Both the position numbers and the translations under genes were made by a program. Source: an uncultured bacterium (lineage in GTDB: Bacteria > Chloroflexota > Anaerolineae > JACIWP01). From it: DNA of 5,873 nucleotides. Shown here one piece after another: positions 1-5,770 of the stretch (positions are counted from its first letter, which is position 1; each line of letters begins with the position of its first letter). Where the stretch lies: assembly GCA_903872005.1 (NCBI GenBank), contig CAIQJD010000462.1, positions 1 to 5,873 on the forward strand, given 5' to 3'. The notes under the pieces are model-generated. The model made no database searches and was not told where the DNA came from. It saw only the letters and a list, made by a program, of their open reading frames with translations.

Positions 1-606
1 ACGGCGGCCGGCGGGACGGCGCGCGCCTGGGCGTGCGATGTGTCGGATAGCGCGGCGGTGCAGACGATGGTCAAGGAGATCGTGGCGGCCTGGGGGACGA
101 TCCACATTTTGGTGAACAACGCCGGCATCCTGCGCCCCAATCGGCCGGTGGAGACGATTGAAGATGACGAGTGGCGGCTGGTCTTGCGGGTGAATGTGGA
201 CGGGGTCTTCTATTGCACGAAGGCGGTGCTGCCCTACATGAAGGCGCAGCGCTATGGCAAGATCCTCAACCTGTCGTCGTCGGCCGGCCGCACCACCAGC
301 ACCTTTGGTGGGGCGCACTATACGACGTCGAAGGCGGCGGTGCTTGGCCTGACGCGGCACACGGCGCGCGATGCGGCCAAGTTCGGCATCAACGTCAATA
401 CGATCACCCCCGGCTCCATTGATACCGAGATGGTGCGCGAACTTTCCACGCCGGAGATCATGGACAAAGAGCGGCGCAACAATCCGCTGGGCCGGCTGGG
501 GACAGCGCAGGACGCGGCCAATTTGATCGCGTTCCTCGTCTCGGACGATTCGGCGTACATCACCGGCGCGACGGTAGATCTGAACGGCGGCGATTTGATG
601 ATGTAG
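1..606 (+). CDS. Short-chain dehydrogenase/reductase (SDR), 5'-truncated
   Basis: NAD(P)(H)-dependent oxidoreductase of the classical SDR family, presumably cytosolic. The frame is open from base 1 to the TAG at 604-606 (201 visible codons). The true start and the TGxxxGxG dinucleotide-binding loop lie upstream of the window. A GTG at 40 is in frame, but it falls inside the conserved strand-3 motif (C-D-V-S-D), so it is not the start. Counting visible codons: Asp13 of the DV motif, NNAG at 39-42, the active-site Asn at 65 (RVNVDG), a Ser cluster at 92-94 containing the catalytic Ser, YTTSK at 107-111 with catalytic Tyr107 and Lys111, a P-G pair after the next strand (TITPGSIDTEM), and the C-terminal DLNGG motif. 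The catalytic tetrad is complete, so the enzyme is probably active. It resembles 3-oxoacyl-ACP reductase or sugar/polyol dehydrogenase-type SDRs, and the substrate cannot be told. The next gene starts 11 bases after the stop, so the two are probably cotranscribed. Confidence 0.95.
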   Translation, partial: TAAGGTARAWACDVSDSAAVQTMVKEIVAAWGTIHILVNNAGILRPNRPVETIEDDEWRLVLRVNVDGVFYCTKAVLPYMKAQRYGKILNLSSSAGRTTSTFGGAHYTTSKAAVLGLTRHTARDAAKFGINVNTITPGSIDTEMVRELSTPEIMDKERRNNPLGRLGTAQDAANLIAFLVSDDSAYITGATVDLNGGDLMM

Positions 607-616
607 GGAGGGGAGC

Positions 617-1066
617 ATGTGGGACTATGCGCCGGCCGAGGCCGGCTTGTTGGAGCAGATCCGGCAGCGCATCGCGCAGGCCGGCGGGTCGCATCTGATC
701 ACGCTGGGCCGCGAAGGCTACCCGCGCGCCCGGGCCATGGGCGACCAGTTGGTCAGCGCCGACTGGGAATTCTATATGTTCACGGACAAGTCGTCGCGCA
801 AGGTGGCCGAGCTGCAGGCGGAGCCGCGCGTCGCCATCGGCTTCTATGAGCCGGCGTCGCACGACTACATCTGCGTCTTTGGGCGGGCCGAATTGGTCAT
901 GGATGATGCGACGCGGGCGAAGTTCTGGCGGGAGAGCTGGCTCCGCTATTGGCCGGCCGGCCCGACCGACCCGGAGTATGCCATCCTGCGGATCGTCGGC
1001 GAGGCCGTGGAGTACTTCGACATGGCGACGGAGAAGTTGCACCAGGTACGGCTGCCGCGCCGCTGA
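617..1066 (+). CDS. Pyridoxamine 5'-phosphate oxidase-like FMN-binding split-barrel protein
   Basis: A 149-residue protein of the PNPOx-like split beta-barrel superfamily, closest in style to the small 'general stress protein 26' group, which binds FMN or a related flavin as a dimer. Diagnostic stretches are the strand and basic segment FYMFTDKSSRKVAEL (residues 52-66), the following strand EPRVAIGFY (about 69-77), the VFGRAELV strand (about 86-93), and the C-terminal WPAGPTDPEYAILRI...EYFD region (about 112-135). The length is normal for the group. The ATG has a strong Shine-Dalgarno (GGAGGGG, 607-613, spacing 3 bases) directly after the stop of the upstream SDR. True pyridoxine oxidase (PdxH) is longer and has a different C-terminus, so a vitamin B6 role is unlikely. 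In this cluster it could be a flavin reductase or redox accessory. No substrate can be assigned. Confidence 0.88.
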   Translation: MWDYAPAEAGLLEQIRQRIAQAGGSHLITLGREGYPRARAMGDQLVSADWEFYMFTDKSSRKVAELQAEPRVAIGFYEPASHDYICVFGRAELVMDDATRAKFWRESWLRYWPAGPTDPEYAILRIVGEAVEYFDMATEKLHQVRLPRR

Positions 1067-1103
1067 GCCGGCCGTACGATCATACGATGGAGTGAGCGTC
1101 AGG

Positions 1104-2096
1104 ATGGGAGAGCGCATCAAGATAGTACTGGCTGAGACGCACGATATCTTGCGCTATTCAGAGGCGCAGGTTGCTCGCATCCAGGCGGTTTCACCGCGCC
1201 TGGAAGTCCTGGTTGTCCCGCAAGACCTGGCGGCGATGCGCGCCGCGTTGGCCGACACGGAAGTCTACTATGGTTTCTGGGTCGGTTTCGAGCCGGCCTG
1301 GGCGCCGCGCCTGCGCTGGATACAGCTCTATACAGCCGGCTTCGACAAGCTGCTCAATTCGCCGCTGCTGGATACCGTGACGGTGACGACGTCGAGCGGC
1401 ATCCACGGTCAGCCGATGACGGAGTTCGTCTTCGGGCTGATCTTCTCGATCACGCGCAACTTCCCGCTCATCTTCCACTTGCAGGCCGAGCATTCGTGGC
1501 CGCGCCATGCGCGCCAGTTGACCTTCGGCACGGAGGCGCGCGGCAAGACCCTGGGCGTGGTCGGCTATGGGCGCATCGGCAAGGAGATTGCCCGCGCCGG
1601 CCGTTATTTCGGCATGCGCGTGCTGGGGTTGAAGCGCCATGTGCCGGCGGAAGAAGCGGCCGGCGACGGCGTGGCCGAGCGCATCTATGAGCCGGCTGGC
1701 CTGCATGAGCTGCTGGCGCAGAGCGATTTCGTGTTGCTGACCGCTCCGCTGACGGGCGAGAGCCGGCATCTCATCAACGAGGCGGCTCTGCGGGCGATGA
1801 AGCCGAGCGCCTGGCTGATCAATGTGGCGCGCGGCGCGGTGGTAGACGAGGATGTGTTGGCGCGGGCGCTGCGTGAGCAGTGGATCGCCGGCGCTGCCCT
1901 GGACGCCTTTGTGACCGAGCCATTGCCGGCCAATCATCCCTTCTATGATTTGCCGAACGTCATCATCACGCCGCATGTGGCGGCAACCACGGATCGCTAT
2001 GACGACCGCGCGTTGGATGTGTTCATCGAGAATCTGCGGCGCTATCTGGCCGGCGAGCCGCTGGTGAATGTAGTAGACGCCAAGCGGGGCTACTAA
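1104..2096 (+). CDS. D-isomer-specific 2-hydroxyacid dehydrogenase (NAD(P)-dependent)
   Basis: A 330-residue cytosolic oxidoreductase interconverting a D-2-hydroxy acid and a 2-keto acid (family of D-lactate, glycerate, phosphoglycerate and hydroxypyruvate/glyoxylate reductases). Domains: an N-terminal catalytic half (about 1-105, including WIQLYTAGFD and the SSGIHGQPMTEFVFGLI segment), a Rossmann domain with GYGRIG at 154-159, and a return to the catalytic domain at the C-terminus. The catalytic residues are all present: Arg243 in NVARGAVVDED, Glu272 in VTEPLP and His291 in TPHVAA. Length is typical, with no ACT domain, so it is not a long-form SerA. The ATG at 1104 is chosen because GGAG at 1089-1092 precedes it by 11 bases. 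A GTG at 1092 is in frame but lacks a good ribosome binding site. The open frame continues upstream to 846, but that part overlaps the previous gene and has shadow-type Arg/Ser-rich composition. Within the cluster it may reduce a keto acid released by the downstream aldolase; this is inference. Confidence 0.95.
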   Translation: MGERIKIVLAETHDILRYSEAQVARIQAVSPRLEVLVVPQDLAAMRAALADTEVYYGFWVGFEPAWAPRLRWIQLYTAGFDKLLNSPLLDTVTVTTSSGIHGQPMTEFVFGLIFSITRNFPLIFHLQAEHSWPRHARQLTFGTEARGKTLGVVGYGRIGKEIARAGRYFGMRVLGLKRHVPAEEAAGDGVAERIYEPAGLHELLAQSDFVLLTAPLTGESRHLINEAALRAMKPSAWLINVARGAVVDEDVLARALREQWIAGAALDAFVTEPLPANHPFYDLPNVIITPHVAATTDRYDDRALDVFIENLRRYLAGEPLVNVVDAKRGY

Positions 2097-2104
2097 AGCC
2101 TGGG

Positions 2105-2142
2105 GCCGGACCTGGCCGGGCAAGAGATTGCCGAAGTCCGGC
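2105..2142 (+). other. Nested intercistronic stem-loop with a GNRA-type tetraloop
   Basis: In the 72-base gap between the 2-hydroxyacid dehydrogenase and the second SDR, GCCGGAC (2105-2111) is perfectly complementary to GTCCGGC (2136-2142). Inside it, GGCAA (2119-2123) pairs with TTGCC (2128-2132) around the tetraloop GAGA (2124-2127), which fits the stable GNRA class. The two stems are separated by an internal loop (2112-2118 and 2133-2135). No T-run follows, so it is not a classical intrinsic terminator. It could stabilise processed mRNA or tune expression between neighbours. Function is inferred only from the folding potential. Confidence 0.45.
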
Positions 2143-2156
2143 GTCTGGGACGAAAC

Positions 2157-2163
2157 AAGGAGG
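2157..2163 (+). promoter_or_regulatory. Strong Shine-Dalgarno of the second SDR
   Basis: AAGGAGG lies 5 bases before the ATG at 2169. It is the best match to the anti-Shine-Dalgarno consensus in the window, and it fixes the start of the downstream SDR. Confidence 0.85.
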
Positions 2164-2168
2164 CATCT

Positions 2169-2963
2169 ATGGCTGAGACGATTCAGAACCTCTTCGATCT
2201 GCAAGGGCGGGTGGCCGTGGTGGTGGGCGGAGCTGGCCTGTTGGGCTACCAGATGGCGACGGCGTTGGCCGAAGCCGGCGCCAACCTGGTGATTGCCTCG
2301 CGCGAGGTGGGCAAGTGCCAGGAGAAGGCGCGCGAGCTGAGCGAGAAGTACGCGCCGGCCATCGCTGCGCCGGTGGACGCCGGCGATTATGTTTCGGTGG
2401 AGCAGATGGCCGAGACGGTGATGGGCGCTTTCGGCAAGATTGACATTCTGGTCTGCTCGCTGGCCGTGGGCGTGCCGGGGACGCCGGAAGATCTGTCCGT
2501 TGAGCAGTGGGAGCGCAGCATCCACTATAACCTGAGCGCGGTCTGGTACCTCGATCAAGTGATCGGCCGGCAGATGCTCAAGCAGGGGAAGGGCGCGATC
2601 ATCAATATCGCCTCGAAGTACGGCATCGTGGCCCCGCCGGACGAGCTGCTCTACGTGATCCCGGGGAGCCGCAATCCGCTGCCTTACGGCGTGGCGAAGG
2701 CCGGCGTCATTCAGCTCACGCGTTATCTCGGCACGGCATGGGCCAAGCGGGGCGTGCGCGTGAACGCCATCAGCCCGGGCGGTTTCTGGCTGCCCGGCGC
2801 GCATCCCGATCAGTTCGAGCGCAACTATGCCAGGTTGGTGCCGGATGGGCGCAGTGGCAACGACTCCGACATGAAGGGCGCGGTGGTGTACCTGGCTTCA
2901 GACGCGTCGGATCATGTGATCGGGCAGGTCTTGCAGGTGGATGGCGGCTGGACGCTGTGGTAG
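2169..2963 (+). CDS. SDR family oxidoreductase, PtmA/gluconate-5-dehydrogenase-like subfamily
   Basis: A 264-residue, full-length NAD(P)(H)-dependent dehydrogenase. The N-terminal [18 protein letters not shown] (9-26) is the nucleotide-binding loop in the GGAGLLG form seen in a subgroup of SDRs (flagellin-modification PtmA-like and gluconate-5-dehydrogenase-like proteins). The end of strand 2 reads IASR with Arg45 and no acidic residue, which suggests NADP(H) preference. The tetrad is Asn121 (HYNLS), Ser149 ([11 protein letters not shown]), Tyr173 and Lys177 (YGVAK). The Ser-to-Tyr spacing is 24, versus about 13 in FabG-type SDRs; a comparable insertion after 'YGIVAP' fits the PtmA-like subgroup. 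The usual NNAG is replaced by CSLA at 96-99. The C-terminus carries [18 protein letters not shown] and VDGGWTLW. The start is supported by AAGGAGG 5 bases upstream. The DHDPS-family gene follows after 32 bases. Oxidation or reduction of a sugar or sugar-acid hydroxyl is plausible but unproven. Confidence 0.94.
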   Translation: MAETIQNLFDLQGRVAVVVGGAGLLGYQMATALAEAGANLVIASREVGKCQEKARELSEKYAPAIAAPVDAGDYVSVEQMAETVMGAFGKIDILVCSLAVGVPGTPEDLSVEQWERSIHYNLSAVWYLDQVIGRQMLKQGKGAIINIASKYGIVAPPDELLYVIPGSRNPLPYGVAKAGVIQLTRYLGTAWAKRGVRVNAISPGGFWLPGAHPDQFERNYARLVPDGRSGNDSDMKGAVVYLASDASDHVIGQVLQVDGGWTLW

Positions 2964-2995
2964 ACATAAAGCAAAAGAGAGGTGCGTGAAAACAA

Positions 2996-3886
2996 ATGTT
3001 TGATCGAAACCGCCTCCGCGGGATCATCCCACCCCTGGCAACGCCGCTCCACCCGGACGAGACGCTGGACGAGGCCGGCCTGCGCCGGCTGATCCGCAAG
3101 CTCCTGGGCGCCGGCATTCATGGCATCTTCATCCTGGGCGGCACGGGCGAGGGCGTCTATGTCACCGACGAGGTGCAGCGGCGCGCCATCGAGGTGACGG
3201 CCGACGAGGTGGCCGGCCGGGCGCCGGTGCTGGTCGGCGTGACCGATTTGAGCACGGCGCGTGCGGTTGCGCGCGGGCGAGAGGCCCGGCAACGCGGCGC
3301 GGACGTGCTGGTCTCGATGGTACCCTTCTTCCGGCCGGCGACGCAAGAGGCGCTCTACGACTACTTTCGGGGATTGGCCGAAGGGGCGGATGCGCCGGTC
3401 ATGCTGTACAATATCCCCTACGCCGTGCCGACGAACATCAAAGAGGAGACCATCGCCAGGCTGGCCGAGCATGAGTTGATCGTTGGCATGAAGGATTCGG
3501 ACAATCCCAGCCACGTGTCGCGCGTGTTGATGCTGACGGCCGGGCGCAACTTTCGCCTCTTGTGTGGCATCGAACACGACTTCACGGCCGGCATGATGAT
3601 GGGCGCGGTCGGCGGGACGCTGGCGACGGCGAATATCTGGCCGGCGATGACCGTGCGGGCATACGACGCCGGCGCGGCCGGCAACTGGCCGCAGGCCATT
3701 GCGGAACAGCGCCAGGTGAATGCGTTCACCGAGCTGGCGTATAAGGTCCCCTTCATCCCGGCGACGAAGTATGCGTTGAGCCTGCAAGGGGTCTGCGGGG
3801 AGACCTGCACCAGCGCGTTCCGGCCGCTGACCGACGAAGAGAAGCAGATCATCCGGGACTATCTGGGAAGCTACGGACTGTTGTGA
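2996..3886 (+). CDS. DHDPS/N-acetylneuraminate lyase family Schiff-base aldolase or dehydratase
   Basis: A 296-residue (beta/alpha)8-barrel class I lyase, normal length for the family. These enzymes form a lysine Schiff base with pyruvate or a 2-keto acid and catalyse aldol cleavage, condensation or dehydration. Visible motifs: GIIPPLATPL (9-18), GGTGE (48-52) binding the keto-acid carboxylate, Tyr138 in YNIP (138-141), and Schiff-base Lys166 in VGMKDSD. By motif alignment to E. coli DapA (from memory), Thr44 corresponds to Gly49, Tyr106-Tyr107 fall at Phe111-Phe112 in VPFFRP, and Arg138 corresponds to Ala143. This argues against true 4-hydroxy-tetrahydrodipicolinate synthase. A 2-keto-3-deoxy sugar acid aldolase or 5-keto-4-deoxyglucarate dehydratase-like role is plausible; GGTGE is also, from memory, the form in the latter group. 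GAGGTG at 2979-2984 in an A-rich leader precedes the ATG by 11 bases. No in-frame upstream start is present in the leader. It is the last gene before the regulatory gap. Confidence 0.93.
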   Translation: MFDRNRLRGIIPPLATPLHPDETLDEAGLRRLIRKLLGAGIHGIFILGGTGEGVYVTDEVQRRAIEVTADEVAGRAPVLVGVTDLSTARAVARGREARQRGADVLVSMVPFFRPATQEALYDYFRGLAEGADAPVMLYNIPYAVPTNIKEETIARLAEHELIVGMKDSDNPSHVSRVLMLTAGRNFRLLCGIEHDFTAGMMMGAVGGTLATANIWPAMTVRAYDAGAAGNWPQAIAEQRQVNAFTELAYKVPFIPATKYALSLQGVCGETCTSAFRPLTDEEKQIIRDYLGSYGLL

Positions 3887-3910
3887 GATGTGGCGCGGCG
3901 GGTGTGTCGG

Positions 3911-3939
3911 GCCATCGCGCCCTTGAGGGCTACGATGGC
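3911..3939 (+). other. Hairpin A in the gap after the aldolase gene (possible unit boundary)
   Basis: GCCATCG (3911-3917) pairs perfectly with CGATGGC (3933-3939). Within it GCCC (3919-3922) pairs with GGGC (3927-3930) around the loop TTGA. Only C3918 and T3931-A3932 are unpaired, giving 11 base pairs in nearly continuous helix. It begins 24 bases after the aldolase stop. No T-run follows, so a classical Rho-independent terminator is not supported. It may be a terminator lacking a U-tract, an mRNA 3'-end stabiliser, or half of a switch with the overlapping hairpin B. Confidence 0.5.
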
Positions 3940-3952
3940 AGTGCTGCCATTG
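3933..3952 (+). other. Hairpin B, mutually exclusive with hairpin A
   Basis: ATGGCA (3935-3940) pairs with TGCCAT (3945-3950) around GTGC. A G-T wobble (3934/3951) and a C-G pair (3933/3952) extend it to 8 pairs. Its 5' strand is the same segment that forms the 3' strand of hairpin A, so both cannot form at once. Its 3' foot overlaps the first copy of the 12-bp direct repeat by two bases. Confidence 0.45.
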
Positions 3953-3984
3953 AATCTACATTAGAATGCGCATGAATCTACATT
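3951..3984 (+). repeat. 12-bp perfect direct repeat with 22-bp period and central palindrome (candidate operator)
   Basis: TGAATCTACATT occurs at 3951-3962 and again at 3973-3984. The 22-base start-to-start spacing is close to two helical turns, so both copies face the same side of the DNA. The palindrome ATGCGCAT (3966-3973) sits between them, overlapping the second copy by one base. The second copy ends directly before the GAGGA Shine-Dalgarno of the first transporter gene. The segment is markedly more A+T-rich than its surroundings. A TAGAAT hexamer at 3962-3967 resembles a -10 box, but I see no convincing -35. Binding by a regulator is inference. Confidence 0.5.
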
Positions 3985-3998
3985 GAGGAAATGACGTG
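3985..3998 (+). promoter_or_regulatory. Shine-Dalgarno and GTG start of the first transporter
   Basis: GAGGA (3985-3989) stands 6 bases before GTG at 3996. The in-frame codon at 3984 is TGA, so no start further upstream is possible. An out-of-frame ATG at 3991 is too close to the Shine-Dalgarno and runs into TAG after four codons. The GTG is therefore the supported start. Confidence 0.75.
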
Positions 3999-4877
3999 CT
4001 CATAGGCGAAATCGCTATTCTGGGCAGTTCGTTGATGTGGGCGTTGGGCGGGGTACTGCTGACGCGCATCAACCACCGAGTGAATCTCTTGACCAGCGGC
4101 GCGGCGCGCTGTCTGAGCGCTTCGGTCTTCTTCTGGATCTTGTTGTTCGCCATCGGCGGCGGATGGCAGTCGTTCGCCATCGTGACGACGGAGGATCTGC
4201 TGCGGCTGTTCATCTCGCTCTCCATGGTGTTGGGCCTGGGCGATACGCTCTTCTTCCTGTCGGCGAAGAAGATTGGCATGGTGCGCGCCATGCCGCTGGC
4301 GATGACCTTCCCGCTGCTCACTTTCGTGCTGGCGGCCGTCTTCCTGGATGAGCATATCTCGGTGTTGGTGGGCCTGGGCGCGGCGGCGATTCTGGCCGGC
4401 GTCTACTTCCTTTCGGCCAATGAGCGGGCCGCCACGCCGGCGACCAAGATCAATGTCGGCGGCGTGTTGCTGGCCCTGGCGACCTCTTTCTTCTGGGCGG
4501 TGGGCACGGTCATTCTGACGCCGGCAAGCCAACATCTGGGGCCGATCCTGGGCAATAGCATCCGGCAATTGGGCGCCGGCGTTCTGTTCCTGATCGTGAT
4601 GCCCAAGGTCACAGCCTGGCGCGAGTTGCGCGCCTTGAGCGGCAGGGAGCTGGTGATGTTGCTCGTGGCCGGCGCGGCGGGCTACGGTTTCGGCTCCTAC
4701 CTGTATATGTTCGCGCTGATGCGAGTCGGAGCGTCCATCACGGCGGTCCTGAGCGCGACATCGCCGCTCTTCTCGACGCCGTTGTCCATCTTGCTCTTGG
4801 GGGAGAAGGCCAGCCGGCGGGTGCTGATTGGGACGGCGTTCATCATGGCCGGCGTCTGGTTGGTGATCCTCGGATGA
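3996..4877 (+). CDS. EamA/DMT-superfamily membrane transporter (first of a tandem pair)
   Basis: A 293-residue integral inner-membrane protein with two homologous EamA halves and about ten hydrophobic segments (roughly 3-22, 33-53, 64-86, 95-115, 120-139, then 154-173, 181-200, 214-236, 243-264, 271-291). A polar linker with NERAATPATK (about 142-151) separates the halves. Family-type signatures are the GDTLFF...IGMVRAMPL...FPLLT...FLDE stretch in the first half and AVLSATSPLFSTPLSILLLGEK (about 251-272) in the second. DMT/EamA proteins are drug/metabolite transporters, many of them exporters of amino acids or other small metabolites; the substrate cannot be read here. It starts with GTG and overlaps the next paralog by four bases. 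The upstream gap holds repeats that may control the pair. The preceding catabolic genes make a substrate or product of that pathway a plausible cargo, which is inference. Confidence 0.92.
   Translation: MLIGEIAILGSSLMWALGGVLLTRINHRVNLLTSGAARCLSASVFFWILLFAIGGGWQSFAIVTTEDLLRLFISLSMVLGLGDTLFFLSAKKIGMVRAMPLAMTFPLLTFVLAAVFLDEHISVLVGLGAAAILAGVYFLSANERAATPATKINVGGVLLALATSFFWAVGTVILTPASQHLGPILGNSIRQLGAGVLFLIVMPKVTAWRELRALSGRELVMLLVAGAAGYGFGSYLYMFALMRVGASITAVLSATSPLFSTPLSILLLGEKASRRVLIGTAFIMAGVWLVILG
4768..4790 (+). repeat. 23-bp identity shared by the two transporter genes (copy 1)
   Basis: Bases 4768-4790 are identical to 5661-5683. Both encode the same place in the second EamA half (FSTPLSI, near the C-terminus), so they are homologous positions in tandem paralogs rather than an independent mobile repeat. 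Confidence 0.8.
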
Positions 4878-5770
4878 GCAACATGGTCCTGTGGGGCGAG
4901 CTGAGCGCGCTGGCCGGCGCATTCCAGTGGGCGTTCTGTGGCGTCTGGCTGACGCGCCTGGGCCGCAAGATGCATGTCCTGACGATTGCGGCATGGCGGG
5001 CCATCGTCTCGCTCCTCTTCTTCATCGTCCTGGTTCCCTTCACGGGCGGCTGGCAGATGTTCGACGCGCTGCCGGCGCGCACGCTGATCATGCTGGCGCT
5101 ATCCGTGCTGATCGCCCAGGGCGTGGGCGATATCACCTTCTTCATGGCGGCGCAACGCATTGGCATGTTGCGTACCATGCCGATTGCCGAAGCCAACCCG
5201 CTCATCACGGCCGGCCTGGCTGCCATCTTCCTGGGCGAGCGTCTCACGCTGCAAGTGCTGGGCGGCGCGATGCTGATCCTGGTCGGGGCCTATCTCCTCT
5301 CTTCGGGGGCGCGCGCCGCGCAGACACCGCAGGCCGGCAAAGTAGATCTCATCGGTCTGGGACTGGCGGTGTTGACGGCGGTGTGTTGGGCGGCCGGCTA
5401 CGTGCTGCTCACGCCGGTGGCCCAGGCCATGCATCCGGTGGCCGTCAGCATCTTTCGTCAGGCGATCATCGCGGTCTGGTTCCTCATGATCATGCCCAAG
5501 CCCCTCGGCTTTCGCCAATCGCGCGCCTTGAGTCGCGGCGAGACGATAATGTTGGTGTTGATCAGCATCGTCAGCAGCGGGCTGGGGTCGTTTTTCTATG
5601 TGTGGAGCATGCGCTGGGCCGGCGCGTCGCTGGCTGCCGTATTGAGCGCCACGACGCCGGTCTTCTCGACGCCGTTGTCCATCATCTTCTTGAAGGAAAA
5701 GCTGACGCCACGCATCATCATGGGCACGCTGTTGATCATCGGCGGCGTCTGGCTGGTGCTCTTGGGCTGA
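4874..5770 (+). CDS. EamA/DMT-superfamily membrane transporter (second of a tandem pair)
   Basis: A 298-residue integral membrane protein with two EamA halves, about ten hydrophobic segments and a polar linker around residues 143-158 (SSGARAAQTPQAGKVD). It is clearly a paralog of the preceding gene. Aligned stretches include LTRLGRKMHVLT against LTRINHRVNLLT, GDITFFMAAQRIGMLRTMP against GDTLFFLSAKKIGMVRAMP, and a C-terminus from AVLSATTPVFSTPLSI to GGVWLVLLG that nearly matches. The ATG at 4874 overlaps the previous TGA in ATGA, suggesting translational coupling, because no good Shine-Dalgarno lies just upstream. An ATG three codons later (4883) is an alternative start. The pair may form a heteromer or carry different substrates. 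DMT members usually work alone or as homodimers, so heteromer formation is speculation. Confidence 0.93.
   Translation: MSNMVLWGELSALAGAFQWAFCGVWLTRLGRKMHVLTIAAWRAIVSLLFFIVLVPFTGGWQMFDALPARTLIMLALSVLIAQGVGDITFFMAAQRIGMLRTMPIAEANPLITAGLAAIFLGERLTLQVLGGAMLILVGAYLLSSGARAAQTPQAGKVDLIGLGLAVLTAVCWAAGYVLLTPVAQAMHPVAVSIFRQAIIAVWFLMIMPKPLGFRQSRALSRGETIMLVLISIVSSGLGSFFYVWSMRWAGASLAAVLSATTPVFSTPLSIIFLKEKLTPRIIMGTLLIIGGVWLVLLG
5661..5683 (+). repeat. 23-bp identity shared by the two transporter genes (copy 2)
   Basis: Second copy of the segment at 4768-4790, at the matching codons of the paralogous gene and in the same reading phase. Confidence 0.8.

Noticed and set aside
40..42. GTG as the start of the first SDR
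   Set aside because: It sits inside the conserved C-D-V-S-D segment, and the frame runs open to the window edge with SDR-like sequence, so the gene begins upstream.
1075..1088. Short direct repeat TACGAT (1075-1080 and 1083-1088) before the 2-hydroxyacid dehydrogenase
   Set aside because: Only six bases per copy with an 8-base period that does not match a helical turn; expected by chance at this length.
846..1103. N-terminal extension of the 2-hydroxyacid dehydrogenase
   Set aside because: The frame is open, but it overlaps the PNPOx-like gene by more than 200 bases, has Arg/Ser-rich shadow composition and adds nothing to the family length. The ATG at 1104 gives a normal 330-residue enzyme.
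1191..2804. A 537-codon open frame on the - strand
   Set aside because: It lies antisense to two well-supported enzyme genes and crosses their intergenic gap. Its translation is rich in Arg, His, Gln and Ala with no recognisable motif, which is the usual shadow in GC-rich DNA with strong codon bias.
2912..3787. A 291-codon open frame on the - strand opposite the aldolase gene
   Set aside because: It has no domain signature and Arg/His-rich composition. The + strand frame carries the GGTGE, YNIP and Schiff-base lysine motifs of a real enzyme.
3939..3967. A sigma-70 promoter with TAGAAT (3962-3967) as the -10 box
   Set aside because: The bases 16-18 upstream do not resemble TTGACA, and TTGAAT at 3950-3955 is too close to act as its -35. 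Left as a possibility inside the repeat entry only.
3991..4005. A leader peptide ATG ACG TGC TCA TAG overlapping the transporter start
   Set aside because: Four codons only, and the Shine-Dalgarno is within two bases of its ATG. More likely chance than a regulatory peptide.
3978..4994. A 338-codon open frame on the - strand opposite the first transporter
   Set aside because: Low-complexity Gln/Arg/His/Asp-rich translation opposite a clear membrane protein; a codon-bias shadow. The same applies to the - strand frame at 5099-5836.
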